From Zizania palustris (lineage: Eukaryota; Streptophyta; Magnoliopsida; Poales; Poaceae), in the NCBI GenBank assembly GCA_019279435.1, contig JAAALK010000287.1, positions 23,932,162 to 23,996,161 of the forward strand: a stretch of 64,000 nt of DNA, written 5' to 3'. Made by a program: the position numbers and the translations under genes. Of the stretch, positions 48,070 through 59,440 are shown piece by piece. The notes beneath the pieces were generated by a model. It ran no database searches. It saw only the letters and a program-made list of their open reading frames with translations, and was not told the DNA's origin. The stretch's first letter is position 1, and each line of letters opens with the position of its first letter.

Positions 48070-49844
48070 TCCCAAACAATGGGAACTTTGGGAGGAAAAC
48101 TCGGTTAATGCTAAGAATAAGAGGTGCACTTTTGGTACCGACATTTCTACTCATGATAATATTAACATGCTTTCATGCCCCATGTACTTCAACATGGCTG
48201 TTTGATGGGAGCAGGAATACGCGTATGCTTTACCATTAGGAATACGTGAATATGTACCGTGAAGGCTCATTTGCCAATGTTATAAGTCGACGGTAAGTAT
48301 TATGTGATGTTACTGCTTGTCGGTATACTGGACATTCACATCACATTCCTAATTCAATAATCACATGCACATAATACTTACCGTTAATTTTTTAAGTGGA
48401 CATATTCACGTCGCATTTCTAATTCAATAACCTCGATCAGTGCTAGACTGACGAGAGTGGTCCACTGGTCTCAACTTTGTTCTCTAAGGGTTTTGTTTCG
48501 AGGAGTTGATTCAAAAAACCACTCAGAATACGTAGAAAATATTATTTTCAGCATCTCGATCCTGGGCCTATCTGGGGCGCTAGAAGATTAGAAATAGAAG
48601 CTCTAAATAGTTTAGATTTTGTACTTAGATTGTGAGAATTATTAGTTATAAATCTGAAATGAACTAGAATCTAATCTAGAGTAGAAATATAGTTTCTCTA
48701 GTTTTTTTATCAGCTTTATACTCATTGACTGTTTCTTCAAATCTGAATCTCCTTAAACATCAAATCTGAATCTCCTTAAACATCAAATCTGAATTTCCTT
48801 AAACAAATTATTTTTAGATTTTGTATCTATTAAGTTTCTAGAAATAATTTATTTCTAAATTATGTAGCTATTAGTTATAGCTCCTGAACAGGTTGGTCCC
48901 ACGCCCACGTTGCACCGCCTAGGAGCCCTCGGGCAGAAGGAATAATGTAACATCCCAAATTTTCAAGGTAAAATAAAATGGGGGAAATATAAATCTTTAT
49001 AAAAGAATTATTAGTGAATAATGAAGGAGGTGAAAATGGCAAACAAATAAAAACCATGATAAATAATTCAATATTTGAGTTGAGGGATTTATATTAAGTT
49101 CCTCAAGTCTAAATAATTTTCAGGATTTTTGCGGATAACATATAAAATATAAATGAATTTTAGGAATTATTTTAATTGAAAAATAATTTTAAATAGCTGT
49201 GGGCTACCCTCCTCCATTCTCTCTCCAAGCTTGGCCCATCTCACCTGTGCCCTCATTGACAAGTAGGGCCCACTTGTCAGTCCCCTTCCCCCTCTCTCAT
49301 TGCCCCTCAGTCCCACTTGTCGGCACTGATCGCATCTCGTATTTGCGCTTGCTGATCGCCCATCACTACCTGTCGGGTCCGTCTTCCCTGCGAGCCTGTC
49401 ACCCCTAAATTGCTCCGTCCAAAACTCTAGCCACCCAAATCTTCCTTCGCTAGCCCCCTTTCGTCAAATTGGCCTCGGGATTGCGTTCCCCGTGATTTGG
49501 TGATCACCTTCCCTTAATTGCCGACGCGTTTTTTGTCCTGAGATCGCCGGATCTGTGTGCATGGAAACTCCTCACCAAAAATTTGTAAACTCCCTCGGCT
49601 TGCCATCTATGTGCCTTCCATCTTTGCCACCGGCGACCACTACAAGTATCCTGGTCTCCATTGAACTCTAGGCTACTCGAAATTGTCGAAGCCTTGCAAT
49701 CTAGAGCGCCCTCACACCTTTTCCACGCCACCGCCTCAGCTCCAGCTCCAGTAGCCGCTCATCGTCGCTGAGATCGCCATCCGCCTCGCCATCGACTCCA
49801 TTGTGACCGTCGTTGCCTCTTCGACCTCGGCCACGCCTCCGATC

Positions 49845-49944
49845 NNNNNNNNNNNNNNNNNNNNNNNNNNNNNNNNNNNNNNNNNNNNNNNNNNNNNNNN
49901 NNNNNNNNNNNNNNNNNNNNNNNNNNNNNNNNNNNNNNNNNNNN
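49845..49944. other. Assembly gap, 100 N placeholder
   Basis: Exactly 100 N. The left flank ends in GATC and the right flank begins GGGCTG. At the same place in the other units (near 5490 and 27600) GATC and GGGCTG are directly joined, so no bases appear to be missing. It lies inside the probable solo LTR of U2. Confidence 0.97.
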
Positions 49945-50705
49945 GGGCTGACGACCATCGTAACACCTCCGCCACCAGCAACCCGAGAACTCTCACTTCC
50001 CTCGCTCATTGTCGACCACGTTCGGTTGTCCCCAAGCATCAACTCTGGTACCATGATGACTCCTATGCTATTATGTTTTCGTTTTTACACTTAGATTAGG
50101 CCTCTGACCATCGTCGTCGCCGCTACGCTCACCGTCACCGCTACGCTCACCGTCACCCACTGCTATCATTGGAGAAGACGGTAAAACCCCGAGTCGTGTC
50201 GTGCGCGTGCTAGATTCGATCTAGATTATGGGATCTACATCGTGCGGTCCAGATTAGATCCAAGCATCGAGCGCTTAGATTCAGTCATACCTCTGTTGAC
50301 CGGTATCAGGCAATCTAGGCCACCCATTTTCATTAAACCATCCCGCGTCACCCGCATACATCCGATCGCAATCCAACGACTGAGATCGCTCCGGCGCACC
50401 GCATAGTACTTGGATTCACAGTGGACTGGCTCACCGTGGATCAGGGCCAGTTTTAATTTAAAATAAAATCTAGAAATTGATTTAAACTTCTAAAATTCAC
50501 AACTCCTTCAATTTAACTCCAAATTTCACCATTCAAATTTTAGAAAATTGTTTTTATTCTCTACAACTGTGATATATTTGTACTGTTTATTTTATTCATT
50601 TTAATTGTTTTTTCTTGATTTGCGTGCCTAGAAGATTACATCGCCGCCGAGGAGCTAGAGTATTTACCCAGAGATCCCTCTATCTCCATTTGTACAGGAA
50701 GGCAA

Positions 50706-50800
50706 GTCACAACCCTAATGTTGATCATATTGAGCCTATGTTTTAATTAAATAATGCTTTAATGCTATAGGTTCAATATGATCAACATTGGAGTCGTGAC
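50706..50800. repeat. Long hairpin within the solo LTR (U2 copy)
   Basis: 95 nt, arms conserved exactly with the other two copies. Confidence 0.7.
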
Positions 50801-51339
50801 TAAGGCCTAGAACTAAGGGAAGATACATTAGAACCAAGAAATAGAACAATAGGTAAATCTAGGCACCGGCATAGGCGCGTCATGTCATTGTTCGACTATC
50901 GCCCGACGCCTACATGAACATGGTCAATACTTGTCAGTTTCACAAAATAAAAACTCTTTGTAATATAAAATTGATAAATTAGTAGTAATAATAAAATATT
51001 AAATTATTTCTCATTAATAAGAAAATATTATTATAAAATGATAAGTCTTGACATTGAATAAATAAAATTTCTTTATTTGTGAATCGAGAATAAGTAAGAG
51101 ATAGAAATAAAGTCTTTTTTTTGGAAGAGAGGTATCCCAACATTGGGGAGCCCTGCTTTACTAGAAAGCAAGAAAGGTCACAAAGTTACGCCGGGGATAC
51201 CGACTTTACATACAAGATCACAAAACCCTCTCAACTAAGCTACCAAAGGACAACAGAGTTTACTGCTCAAAAAAACAGACAACACACACGAAACAGCCCC
51301 ATTATCACAGCTAGAAACTGGAAGACAATAGAACTCAGA

Positions 51340-52265
51340 TCAAACGCCATTTATCTGATTTTGCACATCGCCTAGGTGGATGAGCGACTTAGCCTTGCAC
51401 GCAGTAAGCCTAGGCACCTTGAGATCTCCCCCTTGAGTCGAGCTGGTACCAATTGTAGCCACTGTTAGATCATTCAGTTGATCCGCACGCTGTTGAGCCT
51501 TCACTTGTATAGGCACCCCATCCCGTTTAATTCGTGTGCTAAACCTTTGCGCCACTGGAGGGGCCTTCTTCCTGCCTCTTTTCTTCTCTGGAACCACATC
51601 CCCCTCTGGCTTCTTGCGTTCAATCAGACCCAAACTAGGGAAATCAGTTGGTAAAATTAATCCTTGTGAGAGAGATGCAATTGCTGCAATTGACCATTGA
51701 CTTTCCTCACAAAGTTTCTGATTGTCCATCTGTTTAGCAGTCGCGTTCGAATCCAGCAAATCCATGAGACCCCCTCCATCACTGAAACCTAAATCATCTC
51801 CATCAGAGATGTCTTCTATAAACTTAGGAATGTCAACTTTCCCCTCTTTGTGAGAAAACATCTCCTCATCCATCAGCTCTCCACCATGCTTGGTATGTGA
51901 ATCATCATTTGTCTTATCCCTCTCTTTCTTACTATTTGCAGATTCATCAGATTCCTGAATTTGTTTACCCTTTTCTTTAACATCTTTAGGTTGCTGAGAC
52001 AGCTGCTTCTTATCACCCCCCACTTGATACTCCCATCATCAGCATTGAAGGGGCTGTCACTAGCCTCATCCAATTCAGGAACCCAAGTGATCGTGTATCC
52101 CACTTGATTGATATAGACCTCAGAATTATCTCCTATCTTTGTTGGATCCTTACAAGCAATCTTAACCCTCACTAAACCAGATCTATACAAAGCATCCTTG
52201 TCCAATTCCAACGGTTTACCAGCTATAAAGTCTTTTGATAAAATTGAAGTGTTATAAATGAAGTA
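51340..52265 (-). pseudogene. Decayed retroelement protein fragment, U2 copy
   Basis: Longest version: one frame of ~227 codons (52023-51340) with a Lys/Glu/Asp-rich start, an acidic block (EDISDGDDLGFSDGG), a basic block (KKRGRKKAPP) and a plain C-terminus. The preceding part, with LELDKDALYRSGLVRVKIAC, lies in a second frame. Adding one base to the six-C run near 52016 would join them, and no unit has it. There is no start codon context or promoter, so it is treated as a remnant. Confidence 0.58.
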
Positions 52266-53561
52266 TTTAGAAGTAGGAAGTAACTTTTATACTGTATAAT
52301 TTAATTTTATAAAAATACTGTTATCCAAATGTTAAATCCTAAAGTTAAAAACTGTAGGTATTTGTGAACGGATGTTAGTACTCCATCCGCTTAAAAATAT
52401 AGTATATTTTAAAGTTTAAAATTTCTCCCGAGTATAACAATCTACTACTAAAAGATTATTTTTTAAAGTATTCGTTGTGTCATTGGACATTATTATCTAT
52501 CACTTTACCTAATTACTTTTAGATATTGTCATCTTTTTACATATATATTTAATACATATGTCTAAGCCTAAAAACATTATATTTTAGAACGAATCGAATA
52601 ATATCAGATCAAATCAAACACATCTCCTCGTAAGATATGATAGTTGTTGAGGAGAAATAACTTTGTCCTAGCAAGACTTTGACAATAATAACAAGTATTT
52701 GGAAGCCCTTTTCTACGAGAGTGGGTTTGGGCTCGAAGCTGCTTGATATGCCAAGCCCCCTTCACTAATAGGGCTGCCCATGTTGAAATCACTCGGAGGT
52801 CACATCGAAATTATGGGCTCTTTGTCTCTCCGACAAAACGTGCACTTTGACTTGTTCAAACAGAGTGTTATTAAATTATTCATATGTAATTTATATGTTT
52901 CATATTGTAATAGTTAGTTATGCGTAGGGGATAAACTAGTATTATCTTGTTGTTATCATCCTTATAAGAGTCTGTTTGGTAGAGCTCCAGATCCTAAAAT
53001 CTATACTAAAGCTGGAGTAGAGCACTTGAAGCTAGCTAGACCCTACCACACCACTCTGGTTCATTTTTCTGGAGCATTCTCAGCGGGATCCACTCTTCAA
53101 GAAAAACGTTTGGATTGACTTCAGCTTCACATGATAAATAAGCTGAAGCTAGAACCTTGTCAAACACATCATAAATACCCTCCTTTTTGAGAGGGGATCA
53201 AACTCTTGTACTATCAATCAATACAACTTATCTTATGTTGTAAGGCTGAGGTCTTAGTTTCAGAGGTCTTAAACGTTATTTGAACCCTTGTTGATATTTC
53301 AAAGCCTTCGAGGTTCTATGCGCAAAATCTGTTCCATAGTTCTATATTACGCAAACAATATGGTTTTGATTTGATTTATTCAACCAATACTGAAACGAAA
53401 TACGTATCCAATACCCAGAAATACTAATTATACCGACTAAGAAAAGCAGTTCGAGACAATTTAAAGATGACAGATGGTATGCGACTATGGCAAGGTGCCG
53501 CTTATTAGGGGACGGGCTGGACGGCCATGAACGGAGGATGTAAGTAGTTGCAGAAACGGGG
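52266..53561. other. Intergenic AT-rich DNA with a MITE-like segment (U2)
   Basis: Nearly identical to 29936-31221. No gene seen. Confidence 0.4.
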
Positions 53562-55145
53562 CTAGTTGGAGCTGGCAGCAGCGCTGAAGATCTTGTCGAT
53601 GGCCTGCAAAGCCTGGATGGCCGACTTTATGTAGAAGGTCAGCTGCCCGGCCAGCGGCCCCAGCGGGTTCGCCGCCACCTCCTGCTTCAGGTCCGCCGCC
53701 GCCGACGGCAGCGGCGCCTCGGGGTCCTCGTCGAACTTCTTGGCCTGCTCCAGGTACGCGTCCATGCGAGGCGTCGCGAACAGCCGGACGGCCTCGGCGT
53801 CTCCACGGGCGGCGAAGCGCTGCCTGTCGTGGGAAGCGAGCGAGGAAATGGCGTAGGGGCGACCCTGCTTGTTGTAGAGCTCCTGCGTCTCCATGAGCCG
53901 GAGCAGCTGCGCCAGCTCCTCCCGGAGCATGTCCACCATCGGGTTCGCCTGGTCAAGGATGTCCTCCAGCGCGTTCTGCGCGTCCACCAGCTTGAACCGC
54001 GCCTGCTCCAGCTTATTCCCGTCTGCCATGCTCCTCGCCTCCCGGATCGACTCGGCGTGCTGCAGGCGAGCCATCTCCGTCTGCACCTCCTGTTTCTTCG
54101 GCGCCTCAGCCGGGTCGGGCGCGCTCCCGCTGCGCCCGATGACAACCGGGTCGGGGGTGGAAAAGCACGTCGTCCCCTGCAGGCTGTAGCTGAACTGGAC
54201 CTCCACCACTAACGCGTCGTACCGGGATAACATCGTGCTGTCCACGAGTTCCAGGTACACCATCACCCGCCGGACCTCCGCGCTGTACAGCGTCCCGAAC
54301 TGGACCGTCACGGAGGATCCGTTGCCGGCGCTGCTCTGAGGGTACGTCCCGGCGTCCACCCTTTTGATGGTGGCCTCGTCGTCGAACCTCGTGATGGTCA
54401 GCTCCAGGTCCTGTGCGATGATGGTCAGGAGGCCGCCCAGGAGCTGCGAGAATGGCGCCGTCAAGTTCACTCCGTCGGCCACGTAGTGGAACAACCCTTC
54501 CCTGCTCTTTTTCGCGACGGCCTCCAGGACGGCGGGGTCGTGGTCGGCGCCGAACCCGAAGGTGTGGATGGGCACGTTCCCGGGCTGCACCTGCCTGGCG
54601 TCGCCGTCGTTCTGCTGCCCGTCGGACATGAGCAAGATGTTCACAGCTCGCCCGGCGGTGAGCCTGCGGCCTGCGGCGACGGCGAGGCCGGTCTCGAGGC
54701 CAGCCTTGATGTTGGTGCCGCCGTCGGCGACGAGACCGCCTACGAGGGCCTTGAGGTCGGCCTGGGCAGCCTCGGTGACGAAGCGCAGCGGGCAGAGGCG
54801 GGCGGCCCTGTTGGAGAAGGTGACGATAGAGAGGCGGTCTTCGTCGGTGAGCTTGCGGATGACGAAGAGCAGAGCGGCCTTCACCTTGTCGAGCTTGTCG
54901 CCGGCCATGCTGCCGCTGACGTCGAGGACGGCGATGAGGTCCAAGCCGGCACGGGAGACGGCGGAGGAGACTCCCTTGAGCTCGAGCAGAACCTCCTGCT
55001 CGTTGGGGGCGAGAGGCGCCTCTTTGTTGTGGTACTTGGTCAGCTGCACCTGCCCCACCGGCACGCCGGTGATCCCCGGCAGCCTGGACGGCCCGCCGTT
55101 GTTGTTCGACGCCGGATGACTCTGCTCGTCGTCGTTGAACGACAT
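53562..55145 (-). CDS. von Willebrand factor A domain protein, intact (U2)
   Basis: 527 residues, single exon, ATG at 55145. Complete MIDAS (Asp75-Ser77-Ser79, Thr144, Asp175). It differs from the U1 protein at two sites: His187 to Gln just after the MIDAS Asp loop, and Thr to Ala in the GTLYS(T/A)EVRR strand C-terminal to the vWA domain. Both are conservative and neither touches the metal site. With U1 this gives two potentially expressed near-identical genes if the array is real. Confidence 0.9.
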   Translation of the reverse strand: MSFNDDEQSHPASNNNGGPSRLPGITGVPVGQVQLTKYHNKEAPLAPNEQEVLLELKGVSSAVSRAGLDLIAVLDVSGSMAGDKLDKVKAALLFVIRKLTDEDRLSIVTFSNRAARLCPLRFVTEAAQADLKALVGGLVADGGTNIKAGLETGLAVAAGRRLTAGRAVNILLMSDGQQNDGDARQVQPGNVPIHTFGFGADHDPAVLEAVAKKSREGLFHYVADGVNLTAPFSQLLGGLLTIIAQDLELTITRFDDEATIKRVDAGTYPQSSAGNGSSVTVQFGTLYSAEVRRVMVYLELVDSTMLSRYDALVVEVQFSYSLQGTTCFSTPDPVVIGRSGSAPDPAEAPKKQEVQTEMARLQHAESIREARSMADGNKLEQARFKLVDAQNALEDILDQANPMVDMLREELAQLLRLMETQELYNKQGRPYAISSLASHDRQRFAARGDAEAVRLFATPRMDAYLEQAKKFDEDPEAPLPSAAADLKQEVAANPLGPLAGQLTFYIKSAIQALQAIDKIFSAAASSN

Positions 55146-55236
55146 CTTAAACAATTTGCTCTAGCAAGCTAGCTAGCTAGGCTTGTGCTTATTTGCTTTC
55201 TCGCTCGCACTGCCATCAGCGTCGCTCGAGCACACC

Positions 55237-55244
55237 TATATATA
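55237..55244 (-). promoter_or_regulatory. TATA box of vWA gene (U2)
   Basis: TATATATA at the same 92-bp distance from the ATG as in U1. Confidence 0.5.
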
Positions 55245-55245
55245 C

Positions 55246-56563
55246 ACACACAGACACACTTACACACGAAATGAGACCCCCCGCACGCAGTCGAGAGAAT
55301 CAACTCCACGAAGAGGAGGAAGTCAACCCTATAGTACCGTCCGATTTTGATCAGATAAGTATTGGAGGAGGTTTTAGAGGTGGGCTCCATATGAAATAGG
55401 GTCTACTTTCATAGTGTTGGAGGACTTCGTATCATCGGATCCGTGCCAAACGACACTAGAGTAGCTGCTTCCCTTACACACATGCGTGTTGCCTCGTTCT
55501 CAGCTCGCTGGAATTCACTTAGCTGACTTATTTTGGCTTGGTCACGTAATATTGTCCAAAACCGATCAGTTTTAAAAATTCAAAAAAATATAAACAATAT
55601 AACAATGTAGAAAAAATAAAATTATATGAAAAAGATAAAAATGTAAGAATATAAAAAATATACAATGATAACAAATTTTGGTATGAAATTTATTGTTTTC
55701 TTGTAAATTGAATGTTAGAGCATTATATAAGCTTTGGTCTATTTTTATGAAAAACAAAACACAATTATGTTTACAGCATGGTGCATTGGTCTGGACCAAT
55801 TTTTTTACCGATCTTATTTTATTCGAAACTCTGTAAAATTTTAGTATTTCCAAAACAGTTTTTATCATAAATAGTCATAAATCACCTCGTTATAATTATA
55901 TAGGCTTACCATTTACCAATTACCACTACCAGCCGGAACAGCATCATCTGACGTTGGTGTGATTTCCCTCCTATCCTTCTTGTTTAGCACAAGATTTTCC
56001 AAGAAAAATTGTTTAGATTAGTATTCCCATACATCCAAAAAACAAAAAACTTTTAAAGAGAACGAGCAAGAAATAATATCCTGTATAAGAAACCAGCTTT
56101 ATACAATATCAAATGAAGCAAATAAGGGATTGAGAGAGAAAAGAGAAAAGATATATGATTGGGTATAAATTTATTTTTATAAAACTATCAATTAGGGAGA
56201 TATCAGTTATGTCTAAAGAAAAAGAGAGATTAAGATACATAGACACTATGATCTGAACTACTGTTTTATGATTATAAAAAGGGCCAAATTTTTCCATGTC
56301 ATTATAATTTTTACGGTTTTGAAATATGCTATCGGCGTGTCACTGACAGATGGGACCTACCACAGTCACTGACAGTTGCATTTTTCAAATTACAGAAGAT
56401 TGTAATGACATGTTTACAAAAATTCCTTATAAAAAACGGCTACCACTAAATAAAAACAATGATAACTAAATAAAAACAATAGATTGGCAAGTCAGTACTC
56501 TATGAAATTATATCTTTTAATCCATTTGTAAAATTCTGTTTATAATCAAGTATTAAATTAATT
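55246..56563. other. Upstream intergenic region of vWA gene (U2)
   Basis: AT-rich and non-coding. A few substitutions distinguish it from U1, for example near 55332 and 55842-55852. Confidence 0.5.
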
Positions 56564-57010
56564 GTGACAGAAAAATACGTTTCCCTGTCGGTTCAAGCCC
56601 ACAGGATACTGAGTCCTATTTCCTGTTTGTTTCATTTAAGCCGACAGGAAAATTCGGGCTAAATCCTGATGGTAGCGTCCAGGAAAAAACGTCCACATCC
56701 GACACGGAAAAAGATCCAGCCTGTCAGAAAAATGTTTTTACTGACGATAAAAATGAATTTTCCTGTCTACATAACTTTACAGAGATAGAAATCTAAATCA
56801 AAAAACAACGCTAAAATTTCCTGTCGGGGGAAAACCGTCAAAAAATGTTCTCACTGACAGCGAAATAGATTAGCCGTCAGGGAAATAAAATTTCCTTGTC
56901 GCTCCATCCCTGGCGGGTATTTACTGTTGAAACACCGTCAGGAAAATTGCTATGGCTTTTTCCTGTCGATTTTTATTTTTATGACGTTTCCGTGCCCACA
57001 GGGAAATTAA
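56564..57010. mobile_element. CACTA-like subterminal repeat array, U2 copy
   Basis: Third copy of the TTCCTGTCGG/CCGTCAGG motif array. Together with the sequence after it, this is also the left end of the longer paralogy with 60536 onward. Confidence 0.4.
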
Positions 57011-57059
57011 GCTTCTACGGAGTCTTAAATATATTTCGATCTTCTTCTCGATCGATCGT

Positions 57060-57390
57060 GATTCATGCACCGTGCGAATTTGGATATTTGTACATCAATT
57101 TGAATGACTAAATATGATCTAATTATAAAAAATAATTGCAGAATCGGAGGATAATTCATGAGACGTACGAATTTATTAAGAATAATTAATTCATAATTAG
57201 CAAATGTTTACAGTAGCATCACATTATCAAATCATGGCATAATTAGGTTTTTTAGATTCGTCTCGTGAATAATTCCCTGATTATGAATAGATTTTGTAAA
57301 TAATCTACGTGTAATACTATAAAATAATATATAAATATTCGATGTGACGGAGACTAAAATTTTAGCCCCAAATCGAAACACCTCCTAAAT
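57060..57390. mobile_element. Grass MITE remnant at the end of the unit (U2)
   Basis: As in the other units, with one private substitution (GACGG for GACAG near 57349). In this unit it is followed, 28 bp later, by unique flank instead of a new unit. Confidence 0.55.
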
Positions 57391-57418
57391 AAAGCTTATA
57401 TACTCCTTTTGATACCAA

Positions 57419-57888
57419 CAAACAAGTGGCTTAAGATTTGTATTAAGAATTGACTAAAATAAATTGTTTTGTATTTTTTTAAATTTTAGCTGTTTATACC
57501 ATAGAAGTAGTATTATCTTTTCTCGTTTTATCCATTATCTTTTTGTTTTTCTATATTGGAGGAAGTACATATATATTATTATTAGATGCATTAATTAGTT
57601 ATTTAAATAGGATTTATCCTGCTGATCGAGAAAGAAAGAAATTTAAGGTTAATTCGATCGCGCTTCTTTCGCATTTTATTTAATTGCGTTCTTCGGATCG
57701 ATCTGCACAACCCAGAAACCAGCTGAGTATATACAACTAATTATATATTGTATAATATTTTCTCTATTTTATTTTATAAGTTGTTTAAACCTTTTAATCT
57801 TTTTTCAACCTCAATCAAATTTAAATAAAAACATATTAATATCTATAATATATAATAAATACGCTATGAAAACATATTTAACTACTTT
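57419..57888. other. Start of unique right flank; module A left part
   Basis: No gene. From about 57660 it aligns with 59440 onward (module B) and 62392 onward (module C): CATTTTATTTAA, then TATACAACTAATTATA, then TATTTTCTCTATTTTATTTT. Confidence 0.6.
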
Positions 57889-58312
57889 CAGAGATAGATC
57901 CACAAGAAATTTATTATATAAACAAACTTGCACAAAATGAATACAAGTGTTCCTTAGCTCAATGGTGAAGACGTTGCTTTAGTGACCTGATGTCTTCGGT
58001 TCAGTTCCAAATGGCACTCAATAATTTTTATTATTTTCTTGAATAATTTAGGTAGTATTTTTTTGCACGAAAAATTTTATTATTTATATCGGTGTTTGAA
58101 ATATTTATGTTTAATTATATTTTAATTTAAAACTTATCATATTATTTAGTGCATTGATACTGAGTTTTTTAAAAATTAATAATTATTTATTTAATTAGAA
58201 AAAATATTTTATAGAATTGCATATAGAAATTTTAACACAGCATAAAAAACTTAGTTAGGTTTGGAAACTTTTTGTCCAGGCTTTATATAATTTCTGACTC
58301 CGTCACTCACCG
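57889..58312. mobile_element. Non-autonomous hAT-like element with tRNA-like segment, in module A
   Basis: 424 bp absent from module B, which reads straight through at about 59598. Flanks ACTACTTT (57881-57888) and ATTACTTT (58313-58320) look like an 8-bp target duplication with one change. The ends, CAGAGATAGATCC and reversed CGGTGAGTGACGGAGTCAG, resemble grass hAT MITE termini. It contains a tRNA-like stretch (57949-58015). Confidence 0.6.
57949..58015 (+). other. tRNA-like sequence with A and B boxes (SINE or tRNA relic)
   Basis: Box A-like TAGCTCAATGG (57955-57965) and box B-like GGTTCAGTTCC (57998-58008) are correctly ordered and spaced for an RNA polymerase III internal promoter. I could not fold a convincing acceptor stem, so I do not call a functional tRNA. 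Confidence 0.45.
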
Positions 58313-58487
58313 ATTACTTTGATGCTATTATGCCTGCATGTGATTGTTGCAAGTTCTTGCAGTGTTTCATTGATTATTGGTCTAGCAATCGTCTATCCAC
58401 GACAGTACATTACAATTAATTTCTATGCAGATCAAGATCTACATGATGCATATGCATCTCATCTGGAATCCCATTATTGCATTCATT

Positions 58488-59240
58488 GATTTTTGCTAAA
58501 TTATTATTTTTTTAAAAAAATTCAAATTTGTATAACGGTTTGAAAATATTACAAAAATAACATCCAGTCGGTCAACCATCGGCCGATTGGTGCCACATGG
58601 CAGCCAGTCGGCACTTGGTCATCTGATTAGCGTCACGTTAGTACCAGTCGACCGATGGTTGACAGACTAGTGTCCGGACCGCGCCGCGCCTGACCGCGCG
58701 CCTGCGCCTCCTTGCCACCCACGCCCCCGCGCTCCGCCCAGCCGTCCCTGCGCCCGCCTCCTCGCCTTTTGCGTCAGCCGGCCCCCGTGCCACGCCTCGC
58801 CTCCTCGACTCTCGCGCCAGTCGACCCCTGCGCCCGCCGCTCGTTGCCTCGGCTCCCGCCCGTCAACGTGGTGTGCGGGGCGGGAGTCGAGGCAACGGGT
58901 AGCGGGCGCGGAGCACGAGGGGGCGGGGCGAGGCGTGGGAGGCGAGGGCATGCGCTAGCACGGCGTGGGCGGGCACCGGCACGGCCGCGGCCCAGGTGCG
59001 GCGTGGGCAGGCGTCGACAAGGGCGGGCGGGCGGCTTGGGCTGATCGCCAGTCGGCCAACCATCGACCCGACTGGCGCTACATGGCGCTGATGTAGCGCC
59101 AGTCGGTCTTCCAAGTGCCGACTGGCTGCCACGTGGCACCATTCGGTCAATGGTTGGCCGACCGGATGCTATTTTTGTAATTTTTTCAAACCACCGTACA
59201 AATTTGATTATTTTATAAAAAAATATTATTTAAAAAATTC
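58488..59240. mobile_element. Foldback Mutator-like element (MULE) with GC-rich core, in module A
   Basis: Flanked by the direct repeat TGCATTCATT (58478-58487, 59241-59250), about the length made by MULEs. Module B has the empty site (about 59762). The terminal inverted repeats are long (~150 bp): AT-rich outer parts, then parts built on CAGTCGG/CCGACTGG. The ~370-bp core is very GC-rich and itself palindromic (58831-58861 pairs with about 58877-58908). Open frames in the core run on both strands with no recognisable domain. Confidence 0.8.
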
Positions 59241-59440
59241 TGCATTCATTAAGGTTTTACGATGGAAAGAGAGAGAAGTCTTCGTCTTCGTGTTTCACAT
59301 TCTATTTATGTCACGTACGACTGTAAATATTTATGTCACCTACTGGCGCACATTAATAAGATCGTAAATGGCCGCGACGACGCTGATGCAAACAAAGACT
59401 TGCTAAGCTTATTTTTGAATCCATCTCGTTTTTATGCGTG

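Larger units (their letters stand above)
48946..50944. mobile_element. Probable solo LTR (gypsy-like), U2 copy, containing the N gap
   Basis: 1899 real bases plus 100 N, so the same length as in U1. Has single-base differences private to this unit (for example C to T near 48910 and T to C near 49767). Confidence 0.42.
35079..57418. repeat. Tandem unit U2, complete, with N gap
   Basis: A full unit of 22340 bp including 100 N. It has the intact hAT transposase and an intact vWA gene. Its SAICAR synthetase has a one-base loss in exon 1. Some single-base substitutions are private to 44350-57418, for example two that change amino acids in the vWA protein, so this copy is not just a duplicate read of U1. 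Confidence 0.93.

Noticed and set aside
57949..58015. Functional tRNA gene
   Set aside because: Box A and B are present, but I cannot pair an acceptor stem or find a clear anticodon arm, and it lies inside a mobile element.
58667..59150. Pro/Arg-rich ORFs on both strands in the MULE core
   Set aside because: They are products of GC-rich, palindromic sequence. No start context, domain or splice structure.
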